From: Zeimonas sp003577305
GTDB lineage: Bacteria; Pseudomonadota; Gammaproteobacteria; Burkholderiales; Burkholderiaceae_E
DNA: 64,000 nt
Assembly (NCBI GenBank): GCA_030263385.1
Contig: SZOX01000020.1
Coordinates: 85,448-149,447, forward strand
Direction of reading: 5' to 3'
This document shows positions 8,294 through 19,054 of the stretch, in pieces; positions within the stretch are counted from its first letter, which is position 1; each line of letters starts with the position of its first letter. Made by a program: the position numbers and the translations under genes. The notes beneath the pieces were generated by a model. It was given only the letters and a program-made list of their open reading frames with translations. It did no database searches and had not been told where the DNA came from.

Positions 8294-9490
8294 ATGAGCG
8301 ATCCCATCGTCATCGTCTCGGCAGCCCGCACGCCCATCGGGGCGATGATGGGCGAACTCTCCGGGCTCGCGGGCCAGCAGCTCGGCTCGATCGCGATCCG
8401 CGCCGCGGTCGAACGCGCCGGCCTGAAGCCCGAACAGGTGCAGGAAGTGATCATGGGCTGCGTGCTGCCCGCCGGCCAGGGCCAGGCGCCCGCGCGCCAG
8501 GCCACGCTCGGCGCCGGCCTGCCGCGCTCCACCGGAGCGACCACGATCAACAAGGTCTGCGGCTCGGGAATGAAGGCGGCCATGCTCGCGCACGACCTGC
8601 TCGTGGCCGGCAGCCAGGACGTGGTCGTCGCCGGCGGCATGGAGAGCATGAGCAACGCGCCCTACCTGATGCTCAAGGGCCGCGGCGGCTACCGCTACGG
8701 CCACGCGACCGTCTTCGACCACATGGCGCTCGACGGCCTGGAAGACGCCTACGAGAAGACGCCCAACGGCGGCGGCAAGTCGATGGGCCAGTTCGCCGAA
8801 GACTGCGCCGCGAAGTACGGCTTCACCCGCGAGCAGCAGGACGCCTACGCGATCGAGTCGACGCGTCGGGCGGTCGCCGCGAACAGCGACGGCAGCTTCG
8901 ACTGGGAGATCGCGCCGGTCACGGTGGCCGGACGCAAGGGCGAGGTGACGATCGCCAAGGACGAATCGCCCTTCAAGGCCAACCCCGACAAGATCCCGTC
9001 GCTCAAGCCCGCGTTCCGCAAGGACGGCACCGTCACCGCCGCCACCTCCTCGTCGATCTCCGACGGCGCGGCCGCGCTGGTGCTGATGCGCGCCTCCACC
9101 GCCGAGCGGCTCGGCGCGAAGCCGCTGGCGCGCCTGGTCGGCCACGCCACGCACTCGCAGGAACCGCAGTGGTTCACCACCGCCCCGGTGGGCGCGATCG
9201 CGAAGCTCTACGAGAAGACCGGCTGGAGCTCGAAATCGGTCGACCTCTACGAGATCAACGAGGCGTTCGCGGTCGTGGCGATGGCGGCGATGAAGGAGCA
9301 CGGGCTCGCGCACGACAAGGTGAACGTGCACGGCGGGGCGGTCGCGCTCGGCCACCCGATCGGAGCGTCCGGGGCGCGGCTGATCGTCACGCTGATCGGC
9401 GCGATGCGCAAGCAGGGCGCGAAGAAGGGCATCGCGTCGCTGTGCATCGGCGGTGGCGAAGCGACCGCGGTCGCGATCGAACTGGCCTGA
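8294..9490 (+). CDS. Acetyl-CoA C-acetyltransferase (thiolase)
   Basis: 398 residues with all thiolase landmarks: nucleophile Cys89 in NKVCGSGMKA, the ALGHPIGASGAR histidine motif and the C-terminal SLCIGGGEA cysteine. It should cleave acetoacetyl-CoA to two acetyl-CoA (or run in reverse), which completes leucine degradation after HMG-CoA lyase releases acetoacetate. Start ATG 8294 is preceded by a strong CAGGAGG. It is 82 bases downstream of aceK. A biosynthetic (PhaA) role cannot be excluded from sequence, but the surrounding genes favour catabolism. Confidence 0.92.
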   Translation: MSDPIVIVSAARTPIGAMMGELSGLAGQQLGSIAIRAAVERAGLKPEQVQEVIMGCVLPAGQGQAPARQATLGAGLPRSTGATTINKVCGSGMKAAMLAHDLLVAGSQDVVVAGGMESMSNAPYLMLKGRGGYRYGHATVFDHMALDGLEDAYEKTPNGGGKSMGQFAEDCAAKYGFTREQQDAYAIESTRRAVAANSDGSFDWEIAPVTVAGRKGEVTIAKDESPFKANPDKIPSLKPAFRKDGTVTAATSSSISDGAAALVLMRASTAERLGAKPLARLVGHATHSQEPQWFTTAPVGAIAKLYEKTGWSSKSVDLYEINEAFAVVAMAAMKEHGLAHDKVNVHGGAVALGHPIGASGARLIVTLIGAMRKQGAKKGIASLCIGGGEATAVAIELA

Positions 9491-9555
9491 GAGATGCAAC
9501 CCGCCGTGCCGGCGCCGCCGGCGCGCGCGGCCCGCCCGACACACGCCCCGACGCC

Positions 9556-10695
9556 ATGCTGCTGAACGACGAACAGACGATGATCCGCGACGCGGTGCGC
9601 GAGTTCGTGCGCGGCGAGATCGCGCCGCACGCGGCGCGCTGGGATCGCGAATCGACCTTTCCGGCCGAAGCACTGGCCGGACTGGCCGCGCTCGGCTGCT
9701 ACGGCATCGTCGTGCCCGAGCGCTGGGGCGGCGCCGGGCTCGACTACGTCTCGCTTTCGGTCGTTCTCGAAGAGGTGGCCGCCGGCGACGGCGCCACGTC
9801 CACGATCGTCGCGGTCAACTCGCTGGTCTGCTCGATCCTGCTCGCCTGGGGCAGCGACGCGCAGAAGGAGCACTGGCTGCGGCCGCTCGCCGCCGGCCGC
9901 AAGCTGGGCGCCTTCTGCCTGACCGAGCCGCAGGCCGGCTCCGACGCCTCGGCCCTGCGCACGCTCGCGGTGCGCGACGGCGATCACTGGGTGATCGACG
10001 GCGTCAAGCAGTTCATCACTTCGGGCAGCACGGCCGCCACGGCGATCGTCTTCGCCGTCACCGATCGCCAGGCGGGCAAGAGCGGCATCAGCGCGTTCGT
10101 CGTTCCCACCGACACGCCCGGCTACCGGGTCGCGCGGCTCGAGGAGAAGGTCGGCCAGCACGCCTCCGACACCGCGCAGATCGCCTTCGAGGGCTGCCGC
10201 GTGCCCGACGCGAACCGCATCGGCGACGAGGGGCAGGGCTACCGCATCGCACTCTCCGGGCTCGAAGGCGGGCGCATCGCGATCGCCTCGCAGTCGGTCG
10301 GCATGGCGCGCGCGGCCTTCGAGGCGGCGCTGCGCTACTCGCACGAGCGCGAATCGTTCGGCGCGCCGATCTTCGGGCACCAGGCGGTGTCGTTCCGTCT
10401 CGCCGACATGGCCACGAGCATCGAGGCCGCGCGCCAGCTCGTGCACCACGCCGCGGCGCTGAAGGACGCCGGGCGCCCGTGCCTGAAAGAGGCCGCGATG
10501 GCCAAGCTCTTCGCCTCGGAAGCGGCCGAGCGCGTCTGCTCCGACGCGATCCAGGTGCACGGCGGCTACGGCTACACCGCCGACTTCCCGGTCGAGCGCA
10601 TCTGGCGCGATGCGCGCATCTGCCAGATCTACGAAGGCACCAGCGACATCCAGCGCATGCTCATCGCGCGCGGGCTGGCGGCCGGCGCGGATTGA
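9556..10695 (+). CDS. Acyl-CoA dehydrogenase (short/branched-chain type)
   Basis: 379 residues with the standard acyl-CoA dehydrogenase layout: FCLTEPQAGSDASA (FAD/substrate region, about 120-133), QFITSGS, VHGGYGYTADFPVER and catalytic Glu360 in IYEGTSDIQRML. Because the catalytic base is at the usual position, it is not a second isovaleryl-CoA dehydrogenase. It should oxidise a short or branched acyl-CoA, with electrons passing to ETF. It starts 65 bases after the thiolase gene. No terminator is visible between them, so it likely belongs to the same operon. Confidence 0.9.
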   Translation: MLLNDEQTMIRDAVREFVRGEIAPHAARWDRESTFPAEALAGLAALGCYGIVVPERWGGAGLDYVSLSVVLEEVAAGDGATSTIVAVNSLVCSILLAWGSDAQKEHWLRPLAAGRKLGAFCLTEPQAGSDASALRTLAVRDGDHWVIDGVKQFITSGSTAATAIVFAVTDRQAGKSGISAFVVPTDTPGYRVARLEEKVGQHASDTAQIAFEGCRVPDANRIGDEGQGYRIALSGLEGGRIAIASQSVGMARAAFEAALRYSHERESFGAPIFGHQAVSFRLADMATSIEAARQLVHHAAALKDAGRPCLKEAAMAKLFASEAAERVCSDAIQVHGGYGYTADFPVERIWRDARICQIYEGTSDIQRMLIARGLAAGAD

Positions 10696-10749
10696 GCCGC
10701 GGCTGCCGCGTGGCCAGCCGCGCCCGGCCGGGCAGCCCGTCCGCCCCGG

Positions 10750-10773
10750 AATTAAACGGTCGCCCGTTCAATT
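10750..10773. promoter_or_regulatory. TetR-type operator (24-bp imperfect palindrome)
   Basis: The core AACGG-TCGC-CCGTT (10755-10768) is flanked by AATT arms, so 10 of 12 positions of the two half-sites match. It lies 47 bases before the TetR gene start and just upstream of a possible -10 element TATCCT (10781-10786). The AACGG...CCGTT form is typical of TetR-family sites in acyl-CoA catabolism, so autoregulation plus control of liuBCDE is likely. Confidence 0.7.
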
Positions 10774-10820
10774 CACGTGCTATCCTCCGGACACCCCGCC
10801 CGAAAAGCACGAGCCCCGAC

Positions 10821-11453
10821 ATGGCCCGCACCACCGGCTCCGACGGCACCCGCACCGAGGAAGCGATCCGCCAGGCCGCGATCTCGCTGATCGCCGAACG
10901 CGGCTTCGAGGCAATGACGCTGCGCGAGCTCGCGCGGCGCGTCGGCGTGCAGCCCGGCTCGATCTACCGCTACTTCCCGAGCAAGGGCCGCATGCTCACC
11001 GAACTGCTGGTCGAGCACCTGCAGTACCTGCTCGAACAGTGGGAAGTCACCCGACCCGACACCGCCGACCCGGTCGAGCGCCTGCGCGCCTTCGTCGATT
11101 TCCACGTGCGCTCGCACACGCTGCGCAGGCGCGAGGTGTTCGTCGCGAACATGGAGCTGCGCAGCCTCGCACCCGCCGACTATCGGCAGGTGGTCGCACT
11201 GCGCCGGCGCTACGAGGATATCCTCACCGACATCCTGCGCGACGGCATCGGGTCGGGCGCCTTCGTGCTGCCCGATGCGCGGATCGCCACCTTCGCGGTG
11301 CTCGCGATGCTCACCGGCGTGGGCACCTGGTTCAGGGAAAACGGGCGACTGGGCAAGCGCGAACTGATCGAGCAGTACACGCAACTGGTGATGCAATGCG
11401 TGGGCGCCGCGCCGCCGAAGCCGCGCGAAGGCACCCGAGGGAGAGTCAATTGA
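10821..11453 (+). CDS. TetR/AcrR-family regulator, LiuQ candidate
   Basis: 210 residues. The N-terminal 50 residues form the TetR DNA-binding domain (AAISLIAERGFEAMTLRELARRVGVQPGSIYRYFPSKG); the remainder is the helical ligand-binding domain, which probably senses an acyl-CoA. It sits directly upstream of liuB, and its stop TGA is inside the TTGA that starts liuB. Betaproteobacteria are known to use a TetR regulator called LiuQ for branched-chain amino acid genes, and the position makes that assignment attractive, but this is inference from context. A 24-bp palindrome lies upstream. Confidence 0.82.
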   Translation: MARTTGSDGTRTEEAIRQAAISLIAERGFEAMTLRELARRVGVQPGSIYRYFPSKGRMLTELLVEHLQYLLEQWEVTRPDTADPVERLRAFVDFHVRSHTLRRREVFVANMELRSLAPADYRQVVALRRRYEDILTDILRDGIGSGAFVLPDARIATFAVLAMLTGVGTWFRENGRLGKRELIEQYTQLVMQCVGAAPPKPREGTRGRVN

Positions 11454-13057
11454 ACCGAATCGAAAGCAGGCTCGATCCGCGCGACGCGCAGTTCCAGGCC
11501 AACGCGCAGGCGATGCGCGTGCTGGTCGGCGACCTGCGGATGAAGATCGCGCAGGTGGCGCAGGGCGGCGGCGAAGCAGCGCGCGCCAGGCACGTCGCGC
11601 GCGGCAAGCTGCTGCCGCGCGAGCGGGTGCAGATGCTGCTCGACCCGGGCACGCCGTTCCTCGAACTCTCGCAACTGGCGGCGCTCGGCATCTACGACAA
11701 CGAGGCGCCGTGCGCCGGCGTGATCACCGGCATCGGCCGCGTCGCGGGCATCGAGTGCGTGATCGTGTGCAACGACGCCACGGTCAAGGGCGGCAGCTAC
11801 TTCCCGCTCACGGTGAAGAAGCACCTGCGCGCGCAGGAGATCGCGCGCGAGAACCACCTGCCCTGCATCTACCTGGTCGACTCGGGTGGCGCCAACCTGC
11901 CCACGCAGGACGAAGTGTTCCCCGATCGCGATCACTTCGGCCGCATTTTCTACAACCAGGCGACGATGTCGGCGATGGGCATTCCGCAGATCGCGGTGGT
12001 GATGGGCTCGTGCACCGCCGGTGGCGCCTACGTGCCGGCAATGAGCGACGAGACGGTGATCGTGCGCAACCAGGGCACGATCTTCCTCGGCGGCCCGCCG
12101 CTGGTGAAGGCGGCGATCGGCGAGGTGGTGAGCGCCGAAGACCTCGGAGGCGGCGACGTGCACACGCGGCTCTCGGGCGTGGCCGACCACCTGGCCAACG
12201 ACGACCGCCACGCGCTGGCGATCGCGCGGCGCATCGTCGGCAACCTGAACCGGCGCAAGCCGCGCCAGCTCGACCTCGCCGATCCGGTCGAGCCGCGCTA
12301 CGCGGCCGAGGAACTGTACGGCGTCATTCCGACCGACTCGCGCAAGCCCTACGACGTGCGCGAAGTGATCGCACGCATCGTCGACGATTCGGCGTTCGAC
12401 GAGTTCAAGGCGCGCTACGGCACCACGCTGGTCACCGGCTTCGCGCGGCTCTGGGGCATGCCGCTGGGCATCGTCGCCAACAACGGCATCCTGTTCTCCG
12501 AATCGGCCAACAAGGGCGCGCACTTCGTCGAGCTGTGCGCGCAGCGCAAGATCCCGCTGCTGTTCGTGCAGAACATCACCGGCTTCATGGTGGGCCGCAA
12601 GTACGAGAACGAAGGCATCGCGCGCGCCGGCGCGAAAATGGTCACCGCGGTGGCCTGCGCGCAGGTGCCCAGGCTCACGCTGATCATCGGCGGTTCGTTC
12701 GGCGCGGGCAACTACGGCATGTGCGGCCGCGGTTACTCGCCGCGCTTTCTCTGGATGTGGCCGAACGCGCGCATCAGCGTGATGGGCGGCGAGCAGGCGG
12801 CTTCGGTGCTGGCCACCGTTCGCCGCGACGGGATCGAGGCGCGCGGCGACACCTGGAGCGCCGAGGAGGAGGAAGCCTTCAAGGCGCCGATCCGCGAGCA
12901 GTACGAGCGCCAGGGTCACCCCTACTACGCCACCGCCCGGCTCTGGGACGACGGCGTGATCGACCCGGCCGACACGCGGATGGTGCTCGGGCTCGGCCTG
13001 TCGGCGGCGCTGAACGCGCCGATCCCGGAACCGCGCTTCGGCGTTTTCCGCATGTAG
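11450..13057 (+). CDS. liuB: Methylcrotonoyl-CoA carboxylase, carboxyltransferase (beta) subunit
   Basis: 535 residues, the usual length for LiuB. It carries both crotonase-fold halves of an acyl-CoA carboxyltransferase: VDSGGANLPTQDEVFPDRDHFG and MGSCTAGGAYVPAMSDE in the N-terminal domain, and FVQNITGFMVGRKYE, GGSFGAGNYGMCGRGYSPRF and MGGEQAA in the C-terminal domain. It transfers CO2 from carboxybiotin on LiuD to 3-methylcrotonyl-CoA. The start is TTG 11450, overlapping the TetR stop, with a GAGGGAGAG ribosome site just upstream; this fits translational coupling to the regulator. Confidence 0.95.
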   Translation: MNRIESRLDPRDAQFQANAQAMRVLVGDLRMKIAQVAQGGGEAARARHVARGKLLPRERVQMLLDPGTPFLELSQLAALGIYDNEAPCAGVITGIGRVAGIECVIVCNDATVKGGSYFPLTVKKHLRAQEIARENHLPCIYLVDSGGANLPTQDEVFPDRDHFGRIFYNQATMSAMGIPQIAVVMGSCTAGGAYVPAMSDETVIVRNQGTIFLGGPPLVKAAIGEVVSAEDLGGGDVHTRLSGVADHLANDDRHALAIARRIVGNLNRRKPRQLDLADPVEPRYAAEELYGVIPTDSRKPYDVREVIARIVDDSAFDEFKARYGTTLVTGFARLWGMPLGIVANNGILFSESANKGAHFVELCAQRKIPLLFVQNITGFMVGRKYENEGIARAGAKMVTAVACAQVPRLTLIIGGSFGAGNYGMCGRGYSPRFLWMWPNARISVMGGEQAASVLATVRRDGIEARGDTWSAEEEEAFKAPIREQYERQGHPYYATARLWDDGVIDPADTRMVLGLGLSAALNAPIPEPRFGVFRM

Positions 13058-13072
13058 AACGGAGCCTTCGAA

Positions 13073-13867
13073 GTGAGCTACGAAACGCTGCAGACGCAAC
13101 TGCACCAGGGCATCGCGCTCGTCTGGCTGAACCGGCCCGCGGTGCGCAACGCGATGAACGACACCATGATCGCCGAGCTCACCGACGCGTTCGAGCGCGC
13201 CGGCGAAGACGAGGAGGTGCGCGCGATCATGCTCGCCGGCCACGGCAGCGCATTCTGCGCGGGCGGCGACCTCGACTGGATGAAGCGCGCCCGGGATTTC
13301 ACGCCCGAGGAGAACCGCGCCGACGCGGCGAGGCTCGCGCGGCTGCTGCGCACCATCTACGAGAACCCCAAGCCGGTGGTCGCACGCGTGCACGGCCCGG
13401 CCTTCGCGGGCGGGCTCGGGCTGGTGGCCGCCTGCGACATCGCGGTGGCGAGCGCCGACGCGAAGTTCTGCCTGTCCGAGGTCAAGCTGGGCCTGATCCC
13501 GGCGATGATCAGCCCGTACGTGATCCGCGCGATGGGCGAGTCGATGGCGCGGCGCTACTTCCTCACCGCCGAGGTGTTCGAGGCGGCCGAGGCCTACCGG
13601 ATCGGCCTGGTGCAGGAAATCTGCGTGCCCGAGGAACTCGACGGCACGGTGAACGCGCTGCTCGGCCACCTGGTCCAGGGCGGGCCTGCCGCGCTCGGCG
13701 AGGCCAAGAAGCTGATCCGCGAGGTTGCCGGGCGGCCGATCGACGACGCGCTGGCCGCCGACACCGCTGCACGCATTGCCGCGGCGCGCGCCTCCGACGA
13801 AGGCCAGGAGGGCATCGCCGCATTCTTCGAGAAGCGCCGGCCCTCGTGGGTGCCCGCGCAGCCGTAG
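13073..13867 (+). CDS. liuC: Methylglutaconyl-CoA hydratase (enoyl-CoA hydratase family)
   Basis: 264 residues of crotonase fold starting at GTG 13073, 15 bases after liuB. Visible are the oxyanion-hole segment GSAFCAGGDLDWMKRA (about residues 58-73) and HGPAFAGGLGLVAACDIAVA, typical of LiuC. It hydrates 3-methylglutaconyl-CoA to HMG-CoA. Its place between liuB and liuD supports this over a general fatty-acid hydratase. Confidence 0.92.
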   Translation: MSYETLQTQLHQGIALVWLNRPAVRNAMNDTMIAELTDAFERAGEDEEVRAIMLAGHGSAFCAGGDLDWMKRARDFTPEENRADAARLARLLRTIYENPKPVVARVHGPAFAGGLGLVAACDIAVASADAKFCLSEVKLGLIPAMISPYVIRAMGESMARRYFLTAEVFEAAEAYRIGLVQEICVPEELDGTVNALLGHLVQGGPAALGEAKKLIREVAGRPIDDALAADTAARIAAARASDEGQEGIAAFFEKRRPSWVPAQP

Positions 13868-13891
13868 AAGCCACCGACCCGGAGACGCCCG

Positions 13892-15940
<2,049 letters not shown>

Positions 15941-15962
15941 GCGCACGTGCGCGATCGCGGCC

Positions 15963-16031
15963 GCGGCTGCTGAAGCAGCCGCCCGAGCGCGCAAAGTAGA
16001 ATCGAAATCATCCCGGGGGCGCTGCGCCCCC
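15963..16031 (+). other. Two intercistronic hairpins between liuD and liuE
   Basis: First hairpin: a perfect 8-bp stem GCGGCTGC/GCAGCCGC (15963-15970 and 15975-15982) with a TGAA tetraloop. Second: a perfect 7-bp stem (16015-16021 and 16025-16031) with a CTG loop, ending 16 bases before liuE. Neither has a T-tract, so they are more likely RNA-processing or attenuation structures than full terminators. Confidence 0.45.
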
Positions 16032-16046
16032 CTGTACGGAGCCGCC

Positions 16047-16973
16047 ATGAAACTGCCTTCCCGGGTCCTGATCACCGAGGTCGGTCCGCGCGACGGGTTG
16101 CAGAACGAGAAGCAGCCGGTCTCCACCGACGCGAAGGTCGAACTGTGCACGCGCCTGCTCCAGGCGGGCGTGCGCCAGCTCGAGGCGACCTCGTTCGTCT
16201 CGCCGAAGTGGGTGCCGCAGATGGCCGACGCGGCCGAGGTCATGGCGCGGCTGCCGCGCCCGGACGGCGTCGCCGTCTCGGTGCTCACGCCCAACATGAA
16301 GGGCTTCGAGGCCGCGCTGGCCGCCGGCGCCGACGAAGTGGTGATTTTCGCCGCCGCCAGCGAGGCGTTCTCGATGCGCAACATCAACTGCTCGATCGCC
16401 GAGAGCATCGAACGCTTCCGCCCGGTCGCGCAGGCGGCAATACAGCACCGGCTGCGGCTGCGCGCCGCGCTCTCGGTGGCGTTCGGCTGTCCCTACGAGG
16501 GCGAAGTGCCGGTGGCCGCGGTGGTCGACGTGGCGTCGCGGCTGCGCGACCTCGGCTGCGACGAGATCGGCATCGCCGACACGATCGGCGTGGGCACCGC
16601 TGCACAGGTCGAGCGCGTTTTCGATGCGGTCGCGCGCGAGGTGCCGCTCGATCGGCTCTCGGGCCACTTCCACGACACCTACGGCCAGGCGATCGCCAAC
16701 GTGGTCGCCAGCCTGCAGGCGGGCGTGTTCCGCTTCGATTCGTCGATCGCCGGCCTCGGCGGCTGCCCGTACGCGAAGGGCGCCACGGGCAACGTCGCGA
16801 CCGAAGACGTGGTCTACCTGATGCACGGGCTGGGCATCGAAACCGGGCTCGATCTCGATGCGCTGGTCGACACCGGCCAGTGGATCTCGCGCGAACTCGG
16901 GCGCGCGAGCGCCTCGCGCGCAGGCAACGCGATCGCCGCGCGCCGGCGCGCGCAGGCCGGGGCCGCGGCATGA
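16047..16973 (+). CDS. liuE: Hydroxymethylglutaryl-CoA lyase
   Basis: 308-residue TIM-barrel enzyme that cleaves HMG-CoA to acetyl-CoA and acetoacetate, the last dedicated step of leucine degradation. It shows the DRE-TIM metallolyase start VGPRDGLQNEKQ (residues about 11-22), the metal-ligand HFHDTYGQ and the C-terminal catalytic-cysteine loop GLGGCPYAKGATGN. Also called MvaB in some genomes. Its stop lies inside the ATGA start of the DUF1289 gene. Confidence 0.95.
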   Translation: MKLPSRVLITEVGPRDGLQNEKQPVSTDAKVELCTRLLQAGVRQLEATSFVSPKWVPQMADAAEVMARLPRPDGVAVSVLTPNMKGFEAALAAGADEVVIFAAASEAFSMRNINCSIAESIERFRPVAQAAIQHRLRLRAALSVAFGCPYEGEVPVAAVVDVASRLRDLGCDEIGIADTIGVGTAAQVERVFDAVAREVPLDRLSGHFHDTYGQAIANVVASLQAGVFRFDSSIAGLGGCPYAKGATGNVATEDVVYLMHGLGIETGLDLDALVDTGQWISRELGRASASRAGNAIAARRRAQAGAAA

Positions 16974-17053
16974 GCGACGCTGCCCACGGCATGAGCGACG
17001 CTGCCCACGGCGTGAGCGACGCTGCCGGCGGCGTGAACGACGCTGCCGACATC
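16970..17053. repeat. Four 21-bp tandem repeats with in-frame start codons
   Basis: Units start at 16970, 16991, 17012 and 17033. The first two are identical; the third and fourth diverge slightly and start with GTG. Since 21 is a multiple of three, gain or loss of units keeps the frame and changes only the N-terminus. Confidence 0.9.
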
Positions 17054-17293
17054 GCGCACGAGCCGGCCGCCGCCGGCCGCACACCCCCGGCACCCGCAGC
17101 GCCGGCATCCGCGGCCGGGCCGATCCCGTCTCCCTGCATCTCGGTGTGCCGCATCGAGCCGGCCAGCGGCCTGTGCGAGGGGTGCCTGCGCACGCTCGAC
17201 GAGATCGCGCGCTGGGGTTCGATGGACAACGAGGCGCGTCACGAGGTGTGGCGCGCGATCCATGCCCGGCGCGCCAGCCGGCCGGGCCCGTGA
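16970..17293 (+). CDS. DUF1289 domain protein with repeated N-terminus
   Basis: 107 residues. The C-terminal half is a DUF1289 domain with four conserved cysteines (PCISVCRIEPASGLCEGCLRTLDEIARW, about residues 59-86), probably a small metal-binding fold; function is not established. The N-terminal half begins with four 7-residue repeats (MSDAAHG, MSDAAHG, VSDAAGG, VNDAAD) followed by an Ala/Pro-rich linker. Each repeat begins with ATG or GTG, so the actual start is uncertain: 16970, 16991, 17012 and 17033 are all in frame. The first overlaps the liuE stop, the last gene codon overlaps the next GTG start. Confidence 0.82.
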   Translation: MSDAAHGMSDAAHGVSDAAGGVNDAADIAHEPAAAGRTPPAPAAPASAAGPIPSPCISVCRIEPASGLCEGCLRTLDEIARWGSMDNEARHEVWRAIHARRASRPGP

Positions 17294-18201
17294 AACCGCT
17301 GCCCGCATCACTGCGCTTCATCGAGCGCGACTGGCTGTCGGCCAACCAGATCATCGGCCTCGATGGCGACGAGGCAGCGGTCGTCGACACGGGCTATGCC
17401 ACGCGCAGCGCGCAGACGCTGGAACTGGTGCGCGGCGCGCTCTCCGGCACCGGGGCGACACTCACCCGCATCTTCAACACGCACCTGCACTCCGACCACT
17501 GCGGCGGCAACCGCGCGCTCGTCGAGGCGTTCGGCTGCTCGGTCACGATCCCGCGCGCCAGCGCCGACGAGGTCGCCGAATGGGACGAGCAGCGGCTGAG
17601 CTTCGCCGCGACCGGACAGCACTGTCCGCGCTTCGCGTACGACGCGACGCTGCAGCCCGGCGACACGCTGCGTCTGGGCGGGTTCGACTGGGACGTGCAC
17701 GCCGCTCCGGGGCACGACCCGAAGAGCCTGATCTTTCACTGCGAGCGCGAGCGGCTGCTGATCTCGGCCGACGCTTTGTGGGAGAACGGCTTCGGCATCG
17801 TCTTCCCGGAGATCGACGGGGAGTCGGGCTTCGACGAACAGCACCAGGTGCTCGAGCTGATCGGGCGCCTGCGCGTCGAGCGCGTGCTGCCGGGGCACGG
17901 GCCGATGTTCGGCGAGGTCGAAGCGGCGCTCGGGCGCGCGCGCGCGAAGCTCGCCGCGATGCGCGCCGATCCGAAGCGCCACGCGCGCCACGCGCTGAAA
18001 GTGCTGGTGAAATTCCTGCTGCTCGACCTCGGGCGCATCGACGAGCGCGCACTGCACGAACACGTGAGCAACGCGCTGCTGATGCGCCGCGCGGCCGCGC
18101 AGATCGGGATGAGCTACGAGGACGCGCTGCGCTGGGCGACCGATTCGCTGGTGGCGCAGGGCCTGCTGCGGCGCGAGGGCGGCGAGCTCGTCGACGCCTG
18201 A
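17290..18201 (+). CDS. MBL-fold metallo-hydrolase (glyoxalase II-like)
   Basis: 303 residues from GTG 17290, overlapping the previous stop. The metallo-beta-lactamase metal motif is THLHSDHCGG (residues about 59-68), with further ligands in APGHDPKS, DALWENG and the LPGHGPMF segment. The C-terminal 90 residues are a helical extension with winged-helix character, as in the bacterial MBL hydrolases related to the LACTB2 group. Substrate is unknown; a thioester or phosphoester is typical of the fold. It closes the liu region. Confidence 0.82.
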   Translation: MKPLPASLRFIERDWLSANQIIGLDGDEAAVVDTGYATRSAQTLELVRGALSGTGATLTRIFNTHLHSDHCGGNRALVEAFGCSVTIPRASADEVAEWDEQRLSFAATGQHCPRFAYDATLQPGDTLRLGGFDWDVHAAPGHDPKSLIFHCERERLLISADALWENGFGIVFPEIDGESGFDEQHQVLELIGRLRVERVLPGHGPMFGEVEAALGRARAKLAAMRADPKRHARHALKVLVKFLLLDLGRIDERALHEHVSNALLMRRAAAQIGMSYEDALRWATDSLVAQGLLRREGGELVDA

Positions 18202-18222
18202 ACCGGCTGCGCCAGCCCCGGA

Positions 18223-18238
18223 CGGCGCAGTTGCGCCG
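18223..18238. terminator. Hairpin between convergent genes
   Basis: CGGCGC-AGTT-GCGCCG, a perfect 6-bp stem between the stop of the MBL gene (18201) and the stop of the paaY-like gene (18260). It has no T-tract, so it is only a possible bidirectional terminator. Confidence 0.35.
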
Positions 18239-18259
18239 ATCGGCGTGCGCGACTGCGGC

Positions 18260-18877
18260 TCAACCGCCGCGCGCGCGCACGCTGGCGAACTCCCAGCGCG
18301 TGCGGCCGCGCCCCTGCTCCACCCGGTCGAGCGGCTGCGCCGCGACGATTCCGCCGTCGAGTGCGCGCCGCGCCAGCTCGATGTAGAGCGCCGTGCCGCG
18401 GCGCTTCCAGGCGATGTCGTCGTCGCTCAGGGTGCGCCGCACGCGCGCCGGCACCCCGGCGACGAGCACCCGCGGCGCAATCACCTCGGCCACCTTCACG
18501 AACGACATCGCCGCGACGATCGCCTGCTCGCCTACGACCGCCGTGTCCATCACCACGGCGTGGATGCCGACGAGCGCGTCGCGGCCGATGCGCGCGCAAT
18601 GGATGACCGCGCCGTGGCCGATGTGCGACTCCTCCTCCATCACGCAGTCGAAGTCGGGCGCCGAGTGCACCACGCAGTTGTCCTGCAGGTTCGCGTTGCG
18701 CTCGAGCACGATGCGGCCGAAGTCGCCGCGCAGCACCGCGCCGGGGCCTACGTAACAGCCCGGGCCGACGATCACGTCGCCGATCAGCACGGCTGCCGGA
18801 TGCACGTAGGCCGACGGATCGATCACCGGCACGATTCCTTCGAAGGCATAGACGGTCGGGGCACTGGACACGGGCAT
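18260..18877 (-). CDS. paaY: PaaY-type hexapeptide-repeat protein (gamma-carbonic anhydrase fold thioesterase)
   Basis: 205-residue left-handed beta-helix protein with many hexapeptide turns (VLIGDVIVGPG, AVLRGDFGRIVLERNANLQDNC). Three histidines typical of the zinc site are visible in NCVVHSAPD and ESHIGHGAVIH. The overall match is closest to PaaY, which hydrolyses stray CoA esters during phenylacetate breakdown. A CAGGAG precedes ATG 18877. It is near a PaaK-like ligase (20272-21531) but a diguanylate cyclase gene on the other strand lies between. A plain gamma-carbonic anhydrase is the alternative. Confidence 0.75.
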   Translation of the reverse strand: MPVSSAPTVYAFEGIVPVIDPSAYVHPAAVLIGDVIVGPGCYVGPGAVLRGDFGRIVLERNANLQDNCVVHSAPDFDCVMEEESHIGHGAVIHCARIGRDALVGIHAVVMDTAVVGEQAIVAAMSFVKVAEVIAPRVLVAGVPARVRRTLSDDDIAWKRRGTALYIELARRALDGGIVAAQPLDRVEQGRGRTRWEFASVRARGG

Positions 18878-19054
18878 CTCCTGTTGCAGCGATGGTAACC
18901 CGTCGCCGGGCGCGCCTCGCCGCATCGTCGGCGCAACACCGCACCCGGACCCGGCGGCGTTACCGGGACGCTCCTCCGTCCGGATGCTCCGCTCGTCGGA
19001 CACCCTCGGCGGGTCGTCCCCTTGGGGCGACCGGGAGGCTACGCTGCCCGGACG

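Noticed and set aside
16970..17053. CRISPR or other regulatory repeat array
   Set aside because: Units are contiguous, 21 bp with no spacers, and in frame inside a gene.
18260..18877. Plain gamma-carbonic anhydrase
   Set aside because: The fold and His ligands are shared, but GDFGRIV, QDNCVVH and the region around ESHIGHGAVIH resemble PaaY more; kept as an alternative only.
19022..19054. TTG 19022 as start of the diguanylate cyclase
   Set aside because: The extra residues are not hydrophobic; ATG 19055 or 19061 directly precedes the first membrane segment.
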